DNA from: Lysobacter soyae
Lineage (GTDB): Bacteria > Pseudomonadota > Gammaproteobacteria > Xanthomonadales > Xanthomonadaceae
NCBI RefSeq assembly: GCF_019551435.1
Contig: NZ_CP080544.1
Coordinates: forward strand, 2,071,138-2,135,137
Direction: 5' to 3'
DNA: 64,000 nt
Shown here: positions 29,995-39,334 of the stretch, piece after piece
Position numbering within the stretch: the stretch's first letter is position 1
How the letters are laid out: each line of letters opens with the position of its first letter
Made by a program: the position numbers and the translations under genes
Notes under the pieces: generated by a model
The model's input: the letters and a program-made list of their open reading frames with translations, nothing else
What the model was told of the DNA's origin: nothing
Database searches by the model: none

Positions 29995-30984
29995 TTATTC
30001 CACCAACGATACCGCGGTGCCCGGTCCCACCGCGTCAGCCACTTGCAGCACCGACCAATTGGTCATGCGGATGCAGCCGTGGGATTGGGTCTTGCTGATG
30101 TTGGCGGGTTCCGGTGTGCCATGAATGCCGTAGTGCGGCTTGGACAGATCGATCCACGCCACGCCGACGGGATTGTTCGGGCCTGCCGGAATGGTGGCTT
30201 TCTTGTCGCCTTTGCGCGCGTCCCAAAACAGTTTCGGGTTGTAGTGGAACTCGGGATCACGAGCCACGCCGTTGACCTTCCAATCGCCGATCGGCAAAGG
30301 GTCGTTCTCACTGCCGGTCGTCACCGGAAATTGCGCCATCACATGATTGGCCGCATCCGCCAAGATCAACAAGGAAGCGGATTTGTCGACGATGATTTTC
30401 TCGGCTTTCGGCAACTTCGGAATGTCGAGCACATTGGGTACTTTGATCACGCTACCGGCGGTAAACGAAGTGTTCGGATTCAATTTTTTCAGCAGGGTCG
30501 GGCTCGCGTGGAATTTCTCACCAAGCTTCTCTTCGACACTGCTGAAGCCCAAATCCGGCAAGCGTGCCTGTGCCGCCATCGCGCGCGGAATGCTGCGGAA
30601 GGGCCCTTTCACATCCGCCTCGGTCAAGGTGTAGTCAACAATCGCCGGTCCCGGGCTCTTGGCCTCGAGCGCGGTCCACGTCGCCTCGTCCAATCCGGTG
30701 CCGGTCACGCCGTATGCGTTTTGAAAACCTGCGACGGCCTTGCGCATGTTCGAGCCGCTTATGCCATCGATCTGGCCGGGAGAAAAGTAGATGCGTTCCA
30801 AAAGCACTTGGGCACGCAGCACGGCGTACTTACCGGTGCGCGACTCGAAGCCGGCCGACGCGGCCGTATCGGTAGCGGTGGTAGCCGTGGGTGTTGCCGT
30901 TTGCGCACGCACTTCGCTGGTGGCGATGGCGCACAGTCCGAACAAGGCCAAGGCGAGCGCCGTGTGCTGGAGGGGCTTTTTCAT
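29995..30984 (-). CDS. L,D-transpeptidase with peptidoglycan-binding domain
   Basis: 329 residues. Signal peptide ([20 protein letters not shown]), a peptidoglycan-binding-like region ([16 protein letters not shown] ... [10 protein letters not shown]), a LysM-like stretch ([17 protein letters not shown]) and a YkuD catalytic domain with HGIHGTPEP and the nucleophile motif SHGCIRMTN. It forms 3-3 cross-links or anchors lipoproteins to peptidoglycan. ATG 30984 has AAGGA upstream; another ATG eight codons earlier is less likely because it adds a charged leader. Confidence 0.93.
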   Translation of the reverse strand: MKKPLQHTALALALFGLCAIATSEVRAQTATPTATTATDTAASAGFESRTGKYAVLRAQVLLERIYFSPGQIDGISGSNMRKAVAGFQNAYGVTGTGLDEATWTALEAKSPGPAIVDYTLTEADVKGPFRSIPRAMAAQARLPDLGFSSVEEKLGEKFHASPTLLKKLNPNTSFTAGSVIKVPNVLDIPKLPKAEKIIVDKSASLLILADAANHVMAQFPVTTGSENDPLPIGDWKVNGVARDPEFHYNPKLFWDARKGDKKATIPAGPNNPVGVAWIDLSKPHYGIHGTPEPANISKTQSHGCIRMTNWSVLQVADAVGPGTAVSLVE

Positions 30985-31054
30985 TCCGCGATCCTTGAAT
31001 TTTTTCATCGGGGCAGGATGAAAAAGTGCAACGCGCTAGAATGTGAAAACCCCG

Positions 31055-31079
31055 ACATGAATGGCACAACCGTTCATGT
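31055..31079. promoter_or_regulatory. Inverted repeat upstream of the DUF3297 gene
   Basis: ACATGAATGG (31055-31064) and CCGTTCATGT (31070-31079) pair around CACAA with a single T/G wobble. It sits in the divergent spacer 32 bases before the DUF3297 ATG. Operator or leader hairpin; nothing identifies the partner. Confidence 0.35.
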
Positions 31080-31110
31080 TTGACGACAAATTGTGAATAC
31101 GAGACCACCC

Positions 31111-31359
31111 ATGACCGACGCAATGCCCGACCGCCTGAGCAACGACCCGCGCAGCAAGTTTTACGATGCCGAGCTTCTCGACAAAGGCATCGGCGTGCGT
31201 TTCAACGGCGAAGATCGCACCAATATCGAAGAGTACTGCGTGAGCGAAGGCTGGGTGCGCGTGCAAGTGGGTCGCGCGCTCGATCGTCGCGGCCAACCGA
31301 TGACGATGAAAATCAAGGGCACCGTCGAGCCGTATCTGCGCGGTACAGACGCCGGGTAA
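31111..31359 (+). CDS. DUF3297 family protein
   Basis: 82 residues matching the small DUF3297 family: DRLSNDPRSKFYDAELLDKG, then IGVRFNGEDRTNIEEYC and GWVRVQVGRALDRRG. It has no signal peptide and no membrane segment, so it is cytosolic; function unknown. ATG 31111 is preferred to a GTG at 31093 because it directly precedes the conserved region. Followed by a secreted protein gene after 39 bases. Confidence 0.82.
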   Translation: MTDAMPDRLSNDPRSKFYDAELLDKGIGVRFNGEDRTNIEEYCVSEGWVRVQVGRALDRRGQPMTMKIKGTVEPYLRGTDAG

Positions 31360-31398
31360 TACGATGGGCGCACCTCTTCCGTAACGGAGCGCGCTCTG

Positions 31399-31839
31399 AT
31401 GTTGTCAAAAGCCTTTATGGGCGCCGTGCTCGGCGCCGCCATCCTGTCGGCCTCGCCGGCGCAAGCGCAGTCACGCAATCTGGATTGCAAGTTGACCTAT
31501 TCGTTGTCGGGTTGGTCGTTGTTTTACAAGCGCGCGGACGGCAATGGCGTGGTGCGCTGCGAAAACGGGCAAACCTTGAACGTCAAGATTCGTGCCCGCG
31601 GCGGTGGACTCACCGCCGGCCAATCCAAGATCAAAAACGGGCACGGTGAATTCTCAGACGTTCGCGACATCCGCGAGGTGCTCGGCACCTACGCCACAGC
31701 CGAAGCCAATGCCGCTGCCGGCGATGCCGTGAAAGGACAGGTCATGACCAAGGGCAATGTCTCGCTCGCGTTGTCGGGCAAGGGCAAGGGTGTCGAGCTC
31801 GGTGTCGCCTTCGGCAAAGTCGAATTGATTGCGAACTGA
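31399..31839 (+). CDS. Conserved periplasmic protein of unknown function
   Basis: 146 residues. A signal peptide (LSKAFMGAVLGAAILSASPAQA) precedes a mature domain of about 120 residues with two Cys (NLDCKLTYSL, VVRCENGQ), possibly a disulfide, and Gly/Lys-rich strands (IRARGGGLTAG, LALSGKGKGVELGVAFG). The pattern suggests an all-beta periplasmic fold. I do not recognise a named family. Convergent with gshA. Confidence 0.75.
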   Translation: MLSKAFMGAVLGAAILSASPAQAQSRNLDCKLTYSLSGWSLFYKRADGNGVVRCENGQTLNVKIRARGGGLTAGQSKIKNGHGEFSDVRDIREVLGTYATAEANAAAGDAVKGQVMTKGNVSLALSGKGKGVELGVAFGKVELIAN

Positions 31840-31885
31840 TGTCACACCGGGGTCGGATCAGCGCAGCAAGCGCTGATCCCGCTCC

Positions 31886-33250
31886 TCAATACGCGAACTC
31901 TTTGAACACCGGATCCACGGCACCATTCCAGGGGCCGTGGAACAGATCGAGTTTGCGTTCGGCGGCGGTGACGCCGCTTTCCGCGATATCAATGATGCTT
32001 TCAAGGAAACCGGCTTCATTGACGCCGCAAGTATTGGCACGCGCACGACGCGCCAATCCCGACGCGGAAATCTTCAATGCTTCGATCGCCAACTCGCGCA
32101 CGGTGGCATTGCGGAAAGGCAACTTCAATGCATGCTTGGGCACGCCGTCACGCAAAGCATTGCGCTCTTCCATGCTGAAGTTTTTGACGAGATCCCACGC
32201 GGCATCGAGTGCTTCGTCGTCATACAGAAGGCCGACCCAAAACGCCGGCAGTGCACACAAACGACTCCACGGCCCACCGTCGGCGCCGCGCATTTCCAGA
32301 TACTTTTTCAAGCGCACTTCCGGAAACGCCGTCGTCATGTGGTCGTTCCAGTCACGCAGCGTCGGCAGCTCGCCGCGCAAACCGTCGAGCTCGCCCGCCA
32401 TGAACTTCTTGAATGAGTGGCCGGCGTAGTCCATGTATTCACCGTTGCGATAGGTGAAATACATCGGCACGTCGAGCAGGTAATCGACATAACGCTCGTA
32501 GCCGAAGCCTTCGTCAAACACGAAGTCGAGCATGCCGGTGCGATCGCGATCGGTATCGGTCCAGATGTGCGAACGGTAGCTCAGGAAGCCGTTCGGTTTC
32601 CCGTTTGTGAACGGCGAATCGGCAAACAGTGCCGTGGCCACCGGCTGCAAGGCCAGAGAGACACGGAACTTCTTGATCATGTCCGCTTCGCTCGAATAAT
32701 CGAGATTGACCTGCACCGTGCAGGTGCGCGTCATCATGTCGAGACCGAGACTGCCGACTTTCGGCATGTATTCGCGCATGATTTTGTAGCGGCCTTTCGG
32801 CATCCACGGCATTTCTTCGCGCGTCCATTTGGGCTGGAAGCCCATGCCGAGAAAACCGAGCCCGAGGCTGTCGGCGACCTGCCGCACTTCGTTCAAATGC
32901 GTGCCGACTTCCCGACAGGTTTCATGGATGTCGATGAGCGGCGCACCGGAGAGTTCCAACTGCCCGGCCGGCTCCAAGGTCACTGACGCGCCGTCTCGCA
33001 GGAGCGCAATGACTTTGCCGTCTTCGGCATAAGGCTCCCAGCCGAAACGGGTCAGACCGTTCAACAAGGCTTCGATGCCGCGGTCGCCTTCGAATGTGGG
33101 AGGACGCAGATCATCCAAGCGAAAGCCGAACTTCTCATGCTCGGTACCGATGCGCCATGCCTCGCGGACTTTCTCGCCGGAAGCCAACACGTCAACGAGC
33201 TGCGCGCGCCCGGTGATCAGCGTTTCATTTTGCGCACTGGGACCGGACAT
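31886..33250 (-). CDS. gshA: Glutamate-cysteine ligase, plant/proteobacterial type
   Basis: First step of glutathione synthesis, ATP-dependent joining of Glu and Cys. 454 residues, with [63 protein letters not shown] and [17 protein letters not shown], the blocks of the GCS2 plant-type family rather than E. coli GshA. Used widely in alpha-proteobacteria and xanthomonads. gshB is not in the window. Confidence 0.94.
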   Translation of the reverse strand: MSGPSAQNETLITGRAQLVDVLASGEKVREAWRIGTEHEKFGFRLDDLRPPTFEGDRGIEALLNGLTRFGWEPYAEDGKVIALLRDGASVTLEPAGQLELSGAPLIDIHETCREVGTHLNEVRQVADSLGLGFLGMGFQPKWTREEMPWMPKGRYKIMREYMPKVGSLGLDMMTRTCTVQVNLDYSSEADMIKKFRVSLALQPVATALFADSPFTNGKPNGFLSYRSHIWTDTDRDRTGMLDFVFDEGFGYERYVDYLLDVPMYFTYRNGEYMDYAGHSFKKFMAGELDGLRGELPTLRDWNDHMTTAFPEVRLKKYLEMRGADGGPWSRLCALPAFWVGLLYDDEALDAAWDLVKNFSMEERNALRDGVPKHALKLPFRNATVRELAIEALKISASGLARRARANTCGVNEAGFLESIIDIAESGVTAAERKLDLFHGPWNGAVDPVFKEFAY

Positions 33251-33279
33251 GGACTCTCCTCAAAGGCGTCGGGCGAACA

Positions 33280-33891
33280 CTATACGGCGATTCCAAGCCA
33301 GCCACCGAGAACGCTGCGCGCCTCGTCGACCCCCTGTTTGGACTCACCCGAGAAAACCTGCACGCTGACCGTGTCGCCGAAGGTGCGCTTGAGCTCGCTG
33401 CGCACCGCTTGCAGGGTGTTGCCTGCCGCACCGCGCGAGAGCTTGTCGGCCTTGGTCAACAGGCAGTGTGCGGGCAGATCGTTTTCCACGGCATACGACA
33501 GCATCTGCAGATCGTATTCACGCAAAGGGTGGCGAATATCCATCACCACCACCAATCCCGAGAGTTGCTCGCGGGTTTGGAAGTATTGATGGATGAAGGC
33601 CTGCCAGTGCGCCTGCATGTCTTTCGGCACCTTGGCATAGCCGTAGCCCGGCAAGTCCACCAGATGGATGTTCGGATGCTGCGGCATATCGAAAAAGACC
33701 AACTGCTGGGTGCGACCCGGCGTCTTCGACACCCGGGCCAAGGCGTTCTGTTGGCAGATGGCGTTCAACGCGCTCGACTTGCCGGCATTGGAACGGCCGG
33801 CGAAAGCGACCTCTTTCAGGGAGGTGGGCGGCAATTGCCGCGGCGTGTGCGCCGACAGCAAATAGCGGGCGCGTGCAAAGGGATTACTCAT
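33280..33891 (-). CDS. engB: Ribosome biogenesis GTPase EngB/YsxC
   Basis: Essential GTPase helping late 50S assembly. 203 residues with G1 GRSNAGKSSALN, G2 TPGRTQQL, G3 DLPGYGYAKVP, G4 LLTKADK and G5-like region. N-terminal FARARYLLSAHTPRQLPP is typical. Divergent from the cytochrome c4 gene. Confidence 0.96.
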   Translation of the reverse strand: MSNPFARARYLLSAHTPRQLPPTSLKEVAFAGRSNAGKSSALNAICQQNALARVSKTPGRTQQLVFFDMPQHPNIHLVDLPGYGYAKVPKDMQAHWQAFIHQYFQTREQLSGLVVVMDIRHPLREYDLQMLSYAVENDLPAHCLLTKADKLSRGAAGNTLQAVRSELKRTFGDTVSVQVFSGESKQGVDEARSVLGGWLGIAV

Positions 33892-33920
33892 GCGACATAG
33901 GATGGCACGCCCGGCCGAGA

Positions 33921-33949
33921 TTGACCGGACGGCGGATGAATCCGATAAT
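33921..33949 (+). promoter_or_regulatory. Promoter of the cytochrome c4 gene
   Basis: TTGACC (33921-33926) and GATAAT (33944-33949), each 5/6 to consensus, are separated by exactly 17 bases. Transcription would begin near 33956, leaving a leader of about 44 bases with GGAG before ATG 34000. Confidence 0.7.
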
Positions 33950-33999
33950 CTCGGGGTTTGGGGTCTTCATGCCCCACGTTCATTTTTTCGGGAGTTCCC

Positions 34000-34923
34000 A
34001 TGCGTCACCTTCGCACTTGGAGTGTTGCGGGCATCGCCGCACTGGCATTGGCTGGCTACGCGGTCGCGCAAAACGCGCCGGTCGCCCCTGAAGCCGCTGC
34101 GCCGGTTGCCGAAGCCGCACCGGCCGACACCGCCGCCGCCCCTGCCCCCGCGGGCGGCTTGGATCCGAAGGCACTTGAAGCCCTCGACGCTACCCATTGG
34201 GGTGACGCCAAGGCTGGCGCGGCCAAAGCCGGCGCCTGCGCCGCCTGTCACGGCTTGGACGGCAACGGGACCAACGCAGCGCTGTATCCGCGCCTTGCCG
34301 GCCTCGGCGAGCGCTACATTGCGCGTCAATTGGCCTTGTTCAAGTCGGGTCACCGCACCACCGGCAACGCCGGCTTGATGATTCCGTATGCCACCGCCCT
34401 CAGCGCCCAAGACATGCGCGACGTCGGTGCCTATTTCGCCACCCAGAAATCGGGTGCGGGCGTGGCCGATGAAACCGAAGTCACCGACCCGAAGAGCCCG
34501 TACAAGGGCATGAAGTTCTTCGAAATCGGTCAACAGCTGTATTTGCGCGGTGATGCCAAGCGCGGCGTCGTTGCCTGTATGGCCTGCCACGGCCCCGACG
34601 GCAAGGGTAATCCGGGTCCGGCCTATCCGCATATCAGCGGCCAGCAAGACTGGTATGTCAGCCGCCGCCTGACCGAATACCGCGACATGGAAAGCACCGT
34701 CAAGGACGACAAGCTGCACGCCTTGATGGCGCAGGAAGTCAAAACCTTGACCGACGAAGAAATCAAGGCGCTCGGCTCCTATATCCAAGGTCTGCATGAC
34801 CGCAGCGAAGAAGCCGACGGCGATCGCGTGGCCAAATTCATGGCCGCGGAAGCAGCGGCACCTGCGCCGGCACCGGCAGCGGCGGCCGCAGCACCTGCCG
34901 AAACGGCACCCGCCGCGAACTGA
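34000..34923 (+). CDS. Dihaem cytochrome c4 family protein
   Basis: 307 residues. Signal peptide (LRTWSVAGIAALALAGYAVA), a long Ala/Pro segment to about residue 55, then two class I cytochrome domains with CAACH (80-84) and CMACH (193-197), each followed by GLDGNG/GPDGKG and later Met-containing segments. It ends in another Ala/Pro tail. Cytochrome c4 carries electrons to terminal oxidases in the periplasm, here plausibly the aa3 oxidase encoded at 53-57.5 kb. Followed by a terminator, so separate from dsbA. Confidence 0.9.
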   Translation: MRHLRTWSVAGIAALALAGYAVAQNAPVAPEAAAPVAEAAPADTAAAPAPAGGLDPKALEALDATHWGDAKAGAAKAGACAACHGLDGNGTNAALYPRLAGLGERYIARQLALFKSGHRTTGNAGLMIPYATALSAQDMRDVGAYFATQKSGAGVADETEVTDPKSPYKGMKFFEIGQQLYLRGDAKRGVVACMACHGPDGKGNPGPAYPHISGQQDWYVSRRLTEYRDMESTVKDDKLHALMAQEVKTLTDEEIKALGSYIQGLHDRSEEADGDRVAKFMAAEAAAPAPAPAAAAAAPAETAPAAN

Positions 34924-34947
34924 TCCGCAATTCAGTTGCTGGAATAG

Positions 34948-34982
34948 AACGCCGGTTCATCATTGAGCCGGCGTTTTCTTTT
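34948..34982 (+). terminator. Terminator after cytochrome c4
   Basis: AACGCCGG (34948-34955) pairs with CCGGCGTT (34968-34975), followed by TTCTTTTTT. Confidence 0.85.
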
Positions 34983-35001
34983 TTGACGGAGCAAGAGCGT
35001 G

Positions 35002-35640
35002 ATGCAACGTGTAATGAAATTCTTGGCAGCGGCCTGCCTGGCAATGGCGGCCATGTCGTCGTTCGCCGCCGACAAGCCGTTGGAACCCGGCGTTGACTAT
35101 GTGGACATGGCCAAGGGCAAGCCGTGGCAACCGCTGGCCGGCAAGATCGAAGTCGTCGAGGTGTTTTCTTACAGCTGCCCGCATTGCGCGCATTTCCAGC
35201 CGGCCTTTGCCGCGTGGAAGGCCAAGGTGCCGAAGAATGTACGCGTGACCTACCTGCCCGCCGCATTCGATTTGGACGACCCGAACGGCTTGGCCTACTT
35301 CGCAGGACTGCGCAAAGGCATCATCGCGCGCGCCCACGACGGGTTGTTCAAGTCCATCCATGAGAAGGGCGACTTCCCGATCAACGCCTCCGTTGACGAG
35401 TACGCGGCCTACCTTGAAGCCTTCGGCGCCAAGCGCGATGAACTCGCCGCGTTGATGCGCTCCAAGGAAGTCCGCGCCGACATGCAGCGCGCCCGCGCCT
35501 TCGAAATTGCCGCGGATGTCGGCGGTACCCCGACACTGGTCGTCAATGGCCGGTATCGTGTCTTGGGACAAAGCGTTGACGACCAGTTCCGTATCGTGAA
35601 CCAATTGATCCAAAAATTGTCTGCAACTACACCTCGTTGA
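35002..35640 (+). CDS. dsbA: Thiol:disulfide interchange protein DsbA
   Basis: 212 residues with a cleavable signal peptide (FLAAACLAMAAMSSFAA) and a DsbA thioredoxin/helical fold: EVVEVFSYSCPHCAHFQP carries the redox pair CPHC, and VGGTPTLVVNGRY the cis-Pro loop. It oxidises cysteines of secreted proteins in the periplasm. ATG 35002 chosen; a GTG one codon earlier and GGAG upstream leave the exact start open. Followed after 20 bases by a second DsbA-like gene. Confidence 0.93.
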   Translation: MQRVMKFLAAACLAMAAMSSFAADKPLEPGVDYVDMAKGKPWQPLAGKIEVVEVFSYSCPHCAHFQPAFAAWKAKVPKNVRVTYLPAAFDLDDPNGLAYFAGLRKGIIARAHDGLFKSIHEKGDFPINASVDEYAAYLEAFGAKRDELAALMRSKEVRADMQRARAFEIAADVGGTPTLVVNGRYRVLGQSVDDQFRIVNQLIQKLSATTPR

Positions 35641-35660
35641 ATTTTTTTTCCGGAGTTTCC

Positions 35661-36443
35661 ATGTCCTCTCTGCTCAAACCCGTGTTGTTCGCCGCCGCAT
35701 TGGCGCTCAGCCTGACTGCCTGCAACAAGGGCGACGCGCCCGCGACCACCGCAGCGACCGGCGATACGCCTGCAGCCGCTGCCGCTTCGCCTGCCGCCGA
35801 GTCGCAAGTGGACCCGGAGATCGTCAAGCAAGCGCAAGCCGCCGCAAAAGTGATCATGGAACAAGCGCAAACCGGGCCGGCGCCGGTTGAAGGCACCGAC
35901 TATGTGGTGATCAAAGACGGTTCGCCGTGGCAGCCGCTCACCAATGGTGAAACCGCCGAAATCGCCGAGGTCTTCGCCTATTGGTGCCCGCATTGCGCCG
36001 AATTCCAACCGTTGGTGGATGCATGGAAGCCGCTGTTGCCGAAGACCGTGCGTTTCGCCGGCATCCCGATGTCGGGCGGCAACAACGACACCTTGGCCAG
36101 CGTTTTCTTTGCGGCTGAAATGACCAACCAGCTCCCGCAAGTCCATGACCGCATGTTCAATGCCATCCATTTGGATCGCGTGCTGAAGCCGAATGCCTCG
36201 CGTGACGAAGTGTTGGCGTTCCTCGCCAGCCACGGCATCGATGCCAAGGCATTCGCCGGCGCCATGGACAGCTTCGCGATGAAGGGCCGCTTGAACCAAG
36301 CCGTTCAATTTGCACGTCGCAGTGAAGTCGAAGGCACGCCGACCTTGATCGTCAATGGCACGTACCGTGTCTTGGGCAAGACCCAGGAAGACATGCTGCG
36401 CATCGCCACCGCACTCGCACTGAAGGACAATGCCGCACAGTGA
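35661..36443 (+). CDS. Second DsbA-like thioredoxin, predicted lipoprotein
   Basis: 260 residues. The signal ends in a lipobox (LSLTACN), so the protein is probably lipid-anchored. An Ala/Glu-rich spacer of about 60 residues precedes a DsbA domain parallel to the upstream gene: GSPWQPL, EIAEVFAYWCPHCAEFQP (CPHC pair) and VEGTPTLIVNGTYRVLG (cis-Pro). Clear tandem duplication with divergence. ATG 35661 has CGGAG nine bases before it. Anchoring suggests a division of labour with soluble DsbA; inference. Confidence 0.9.
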   Translation: MSSLLKPVLFAAALALSLTACNKGDAPATTAATGDTPAAAAASPAAESQVDPEIVKQAQAAAKVIMEQAQTGPAPVEGTDYVVIKDGSPWQPLTNGETAEIAEVFAYWCPHCAEFQPLVDAWKPLLPKTVRFAGIPMSGGNNDTLASVFFAAEMTNQLPQVHDRMFNAIHLDRVLKPNASRDEVLAFLASHGIDAKAFAGAMDSFAMKGRLNQAVQFARRSEVEGTPTLIVNGTYRVLGKTQEDMLRIATALALKDNAAQ

Positions 36444-37221
36444 TGGCCCTGCACCCGGGCGCCGCGCGTTGCGGCTCCTGAGTGCCAACATCCAAGCCGG
36501 ATCGAGCACGCGCCGCTATAGCGATTACGCGACGCGCAGCTGGTCCCATGTCTTGCCGATCGGCGGCAAGCGAACGGCACTCGATGCCATCGCCGATCTC
36601 GCCGGCAAATACGACATCGTCGGCCTGCAAGAGGCCGACCCCGGCAGCATGCGCTCCGGATTCACCAATCAAACCCATTACTTGGCCAATCGCGCCGGCT
36701 TCGCCTACTGGACCCATCAAACCAATCGCAGTGTGGGCGGCCTCGCTTCCAGCGCCAACGGTTTGTTGAGCCAATTGGCGCCGGTCGAGGTCAATGACCA
36801 TGCACTGCCCGGTCGCGTCAAAGGCCGCGGCGTCTTGCTGGCCAAATTCGGCGAGGGCGATGAGGGTCTGACCGTCGCCATCGCGCATCTGTCATTGGGC
36901 GCGAGCTCACGTTTGGCACAACTGTCTTTCATTTCCGAGCTGTTGTCGGATGCGAAGCACGCGGTGTTGATGGGCGATTTCAATTGCACGATGGAACAAC
37001 CGGAGATGGCCGTGCTGTTCAATCGCACGCGTCTGCAGCCGCCGCATTGCCAAGTGCATACGTTCCCGAGTTGGTCGCCCAATCGCGCGATCGATCACAT
37101 CCTCATGACCGACACACTCAAAGTGTCGAAACTGGAAGCCTTCAAAGCGGCGTTTTCAGACCACTTGGCGTTATCGGCTGAATTCGATGTTCCGCTCGGC
37201 GCCCTGACTGTAAAAAACTGA
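36430..37221 (+). CDS. Endonuclease/exonuclease/phosphatase (EEP) family protein
   Basis: 263 residues with the EEP (DNase I-like) core: LRLLSANIQAG, YDIVGLQEADPGSMRSGF (metal-binding Glu), AIAHLSLGASSR, VLMGDFNCTMEQPE and the closing SDHLALSAEF. No signal peptide, so cytosolic. The substrate is not evident: nucleic acid, phospholipid or phosphoinositide-like. It overlaps the preceding dsbA-like gene by 14 bases in another frame, suggesting translational coupling. Confidence 0.88.
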   Translation: MPHSDGPAPGRRALRLLSANIQAGSSTRRYSDYATRSWSHVLPIGGKRTALDAIADLAGKYDIVGLQEADPGSMRSGFTNQTHYLANRAGFAYWTHQTNRSVGGLASSANGLLSQLAPVEVNDHALPGRVKGRGVLLAKFGEGDEGLTVAIAHLSLGASSRLAQLSFISELLSDAKHAVLMGDFNCTMEQPEMAVLFNRTRLQPPHCQVHTFPSWSPNRAIDHILMTDTLKVSKLEAFKAAFSDHLALSAEFDVPLGALTVKN

Positions 37222-37263
37222 ATCTCACACGACGGCAGCTGAATCCGCCGACACGCATGTCAC

Positions 37264-37291
37264 CTGACCGCCGCGCGGGCTCGGCTATAGT
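37264..37291 (+). promoter_or_regulatory. Promoter of slt, possibly giving a leaderless message
   Basis: CTGACC (37264-37269), 16 bases, TATAGT (37286-37291, 5/6). The first transcribed base would fall on or next to the A of ATG 37298, and no ribosome site precedes that ATG. Confidence 0.45.
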
Positions 37292-37297
37292 CAAAGC

Positions 37298-39322
37298 ATG
37301 AACCTGCAAAAATCCATCCAATTCGCACTCGTTGCGTTGAGTCTTGCCGCATGTTCGCAGCGCGGCCACGCCGAGCCGCCGCAAACCGCATCGAAAGATC
37401 CCGCCATGAATGTGGGCGGCACCGCGAACGCCGAGCCCGGCGCTGTATTGGCGAACACCGATGCCGCCATGAAGGCCGCGCTGCTCGATGCCGAAATGGG
37501 CCGACTGAGCGCCGCTCAAAAAACCGCGCTCGCAGGCCATCCCTTGTTCGGTTGGTTGGAATACGCCGAGCTGCGCCGCAACCTCAACACCATCACGCTC
37601 GGTGAAGGCAACGCGTTCTTGCAACGTCATGCCAATGACGCCGTCGGTAAAACGTTCCGCGACATCTGGCTGCCGACTTTGTCGCGCCGGATGCAGTGGG
37701 CCGAACTGTCGCGCCTGGCGGATTTGAATGCCAAGTCCGACAACGAGCGCTGTTTGGCTGCGTACGCGCGCGCCATGGGCTCGCCGAATGACACGCAATG
37801 GGCCATTGCTTTGCAGCCGGTCTATGCCAACGGCAAACCGTTCTCCGAAAGTTGTCAGCCGGTGATGCAACTGCTGGAATCGCGCGCCTTGATCGGCAAC
37901 AGCCAACGCTGGCAGCGCATCGACAACGCCATCGAAAACAACCAACCGAATGTCATCCGTGATGCCGCCGTCGGCTTGCCGCCGGAAGAAGCCGGCATTG
38001 CGAATGCCTATGCAAGCTTTTTGACCGCGGTGCAAGACAGCGCGATGTCGCTGCCCAAAGACGAACGCAGCCGCAAGGTGATCACCTCGGGGTTGGTGCG
38101 TCTGGCCAAGTCGAGCCCGATCACCGCCGAGATGACCCTGCCGCGATATGTCGCCGCATTCGATCTCGACAGCAGCCAAAGCGGCAAAGTGTTGAATGAA
38201 ATTGCCGTGCAATCGGCCGTTTCCTATGAGCCTGAAGCCCTGCGCCGTTTGAATGCGGTGCCAGCCGTGGCTTACGACGAGCGTTTCAACGAAGTGCGCG
38301 TGCGCGAAGCCATGGCGCGTTCCGACTGGCGCGGCGCACGTGCCGCCATTCGCGCCATGCCGGCCGAGCAGCGTGACAGCGCACGTTGGCGCTACTTCGA
38401 TGCGCGCTTCAGCGAACTGATCGGCGATCAAGCATCGGCGCGTGAGAACTATCGCAAAGCCGCCGAAAAATCCGAGTTCTATGGCTACTTGGCGGCCGAT
38501 CGCATCAATGCCCCTTATGCCTTGTGCGAGTACGCCCCGGCGTTGCGGCTGGCATCTGTACAAAGCAATCCTGCCCTACAACGCGCCCTGGCTTTGCGTC
38601 GCATTGGTCGCAAGGAGTGGGCAGCCAAGGAATGGGCGGCGGCGGTCACACCGATGTCGCGCGAGCAACGTTTCGCCGCCATTGAAGTCGCACAGAAGGA
38701 CGGCTGGTTTGATCGCGGCGTGTTCGGTTTCGATTTGAAGGATCCGGAAGAAGCGCGTTTCTATCGTTTGCGTTTCCCGATTCATCATGCCGACACCATT
38801 CAACGCGAAGCCGCGAAGAATGCGCTGGATCCTGCGTGGGTGGCAGCGGAAATCCGCGCCGAAAGTCTGTTTGATGCCGAGGTCAAATCGCCCGCGGGCG
38901 CGATGGGCTTGATGCAATTGATGCCGGCCACGGGCATGGCAACCGCCAACCGGATCGGCCTGCCCTACGCCGGCAGTCAAACCTTGTACGAACCCGACGC
39001 CAACATTGCGCTGGGCAGCGCCTACTTGCGCGAGATGTGGAACAAGTACGGACAACTGCCCTACGCGATTGCCGCGTACAACGCAGGCCCGGGGCCGGTG
39101 GCGCGTTGGACCTCGCAACGTGGCAGTTTCGATCCGGACACTTGGATCGAAACGATCAGTTACAAGGAAACCCGGGAATACGTGCCGCGCGTGCTCGCAT
39201 TCAGCGTGATGTACGACTGGCGCATGCGTGGTGACGCGCTGCGCTTGACCGACCGCATGGCCGGCCGCATGAGCGGCAATCGCACGCGATTCGTTTGCCC
39301 GGCCGCACACGCGGCGCGCTGA
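37298..39322 (+). CDS. slt: Soluble lytic murein transglycosylase (Slt70 type)
   Basis: Cleaves peptidoglycan between MurNAc and GlcNAc to give 1,6-anhydro ends. 674 residues: signal with possible lipobox (LSLAACS), a long helical superhelix to about residue 480, and an SLT lysozyme-like domain with AEIRAESLFDAEVKSPAGAM (catalytic Glu), GLMQLMPATG, LGSAYLREMW and YAIAAYNAGPGPV. Size fits Slt70. Followed after 12 bases by cca on the same strand. Confidence 0.94.
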   Translation: MNLQKSIQFALVALSLAACSQRGHAEPPQTASKDPAMNVGGTANAEPGAVLANTDAAMKAALLDAEMGRLSAAQKTALAGHPLFGWLEYAELRRNLNTITLGEGNAFLQRHANDAVGKTFRDIWLPTLSRRMQWAELSRLADLNAKSDNERCLAAYARAMGSPNDTQWAIALQPVYANGKPFSESCQPVMQLLESRALIGNSQRWQRIDNAIENNQPNVIRDAAVGLPPEEAGIANAYASFLTAVQDSAMSLPKDERSRKVITSGLVRLAKSSPITAEMTLPRYVAAFDLDSSQSGKVLNEIAVQSAVSYEPEALRRLNAVPAVAYDERFNEVRVREAMARSDWRGARAAIRAMPAEQRDSARWRYFDARFSELIGDQASARENYRKAAEKSEFYGYLAADRINAPYALCEYAPALRLASVQSNPALQRALALRRIGRKEWAAKEWAAAVTPMSREQRFAAIEVAQKDGWFDRGVFGFDLKDPEEARFYRLRFPIHHADTIQREAAKNALDPAWVAAEIRAESLFDAEVKSPAGAMGLMQLMPATGMATANRIGLPYAGSQTLYEPDANIALGSAYLREMWNKYGQLPYAIAAYNAGPGPVARWTSQRGSFDPDTWIETISYKETREYVPRVLAFSVMYDWRMRGDALRLTDRMAGRMSGNRTRFVCPAAHAAR

Positions 39323-39334
39323 TTCCCCATCGTC

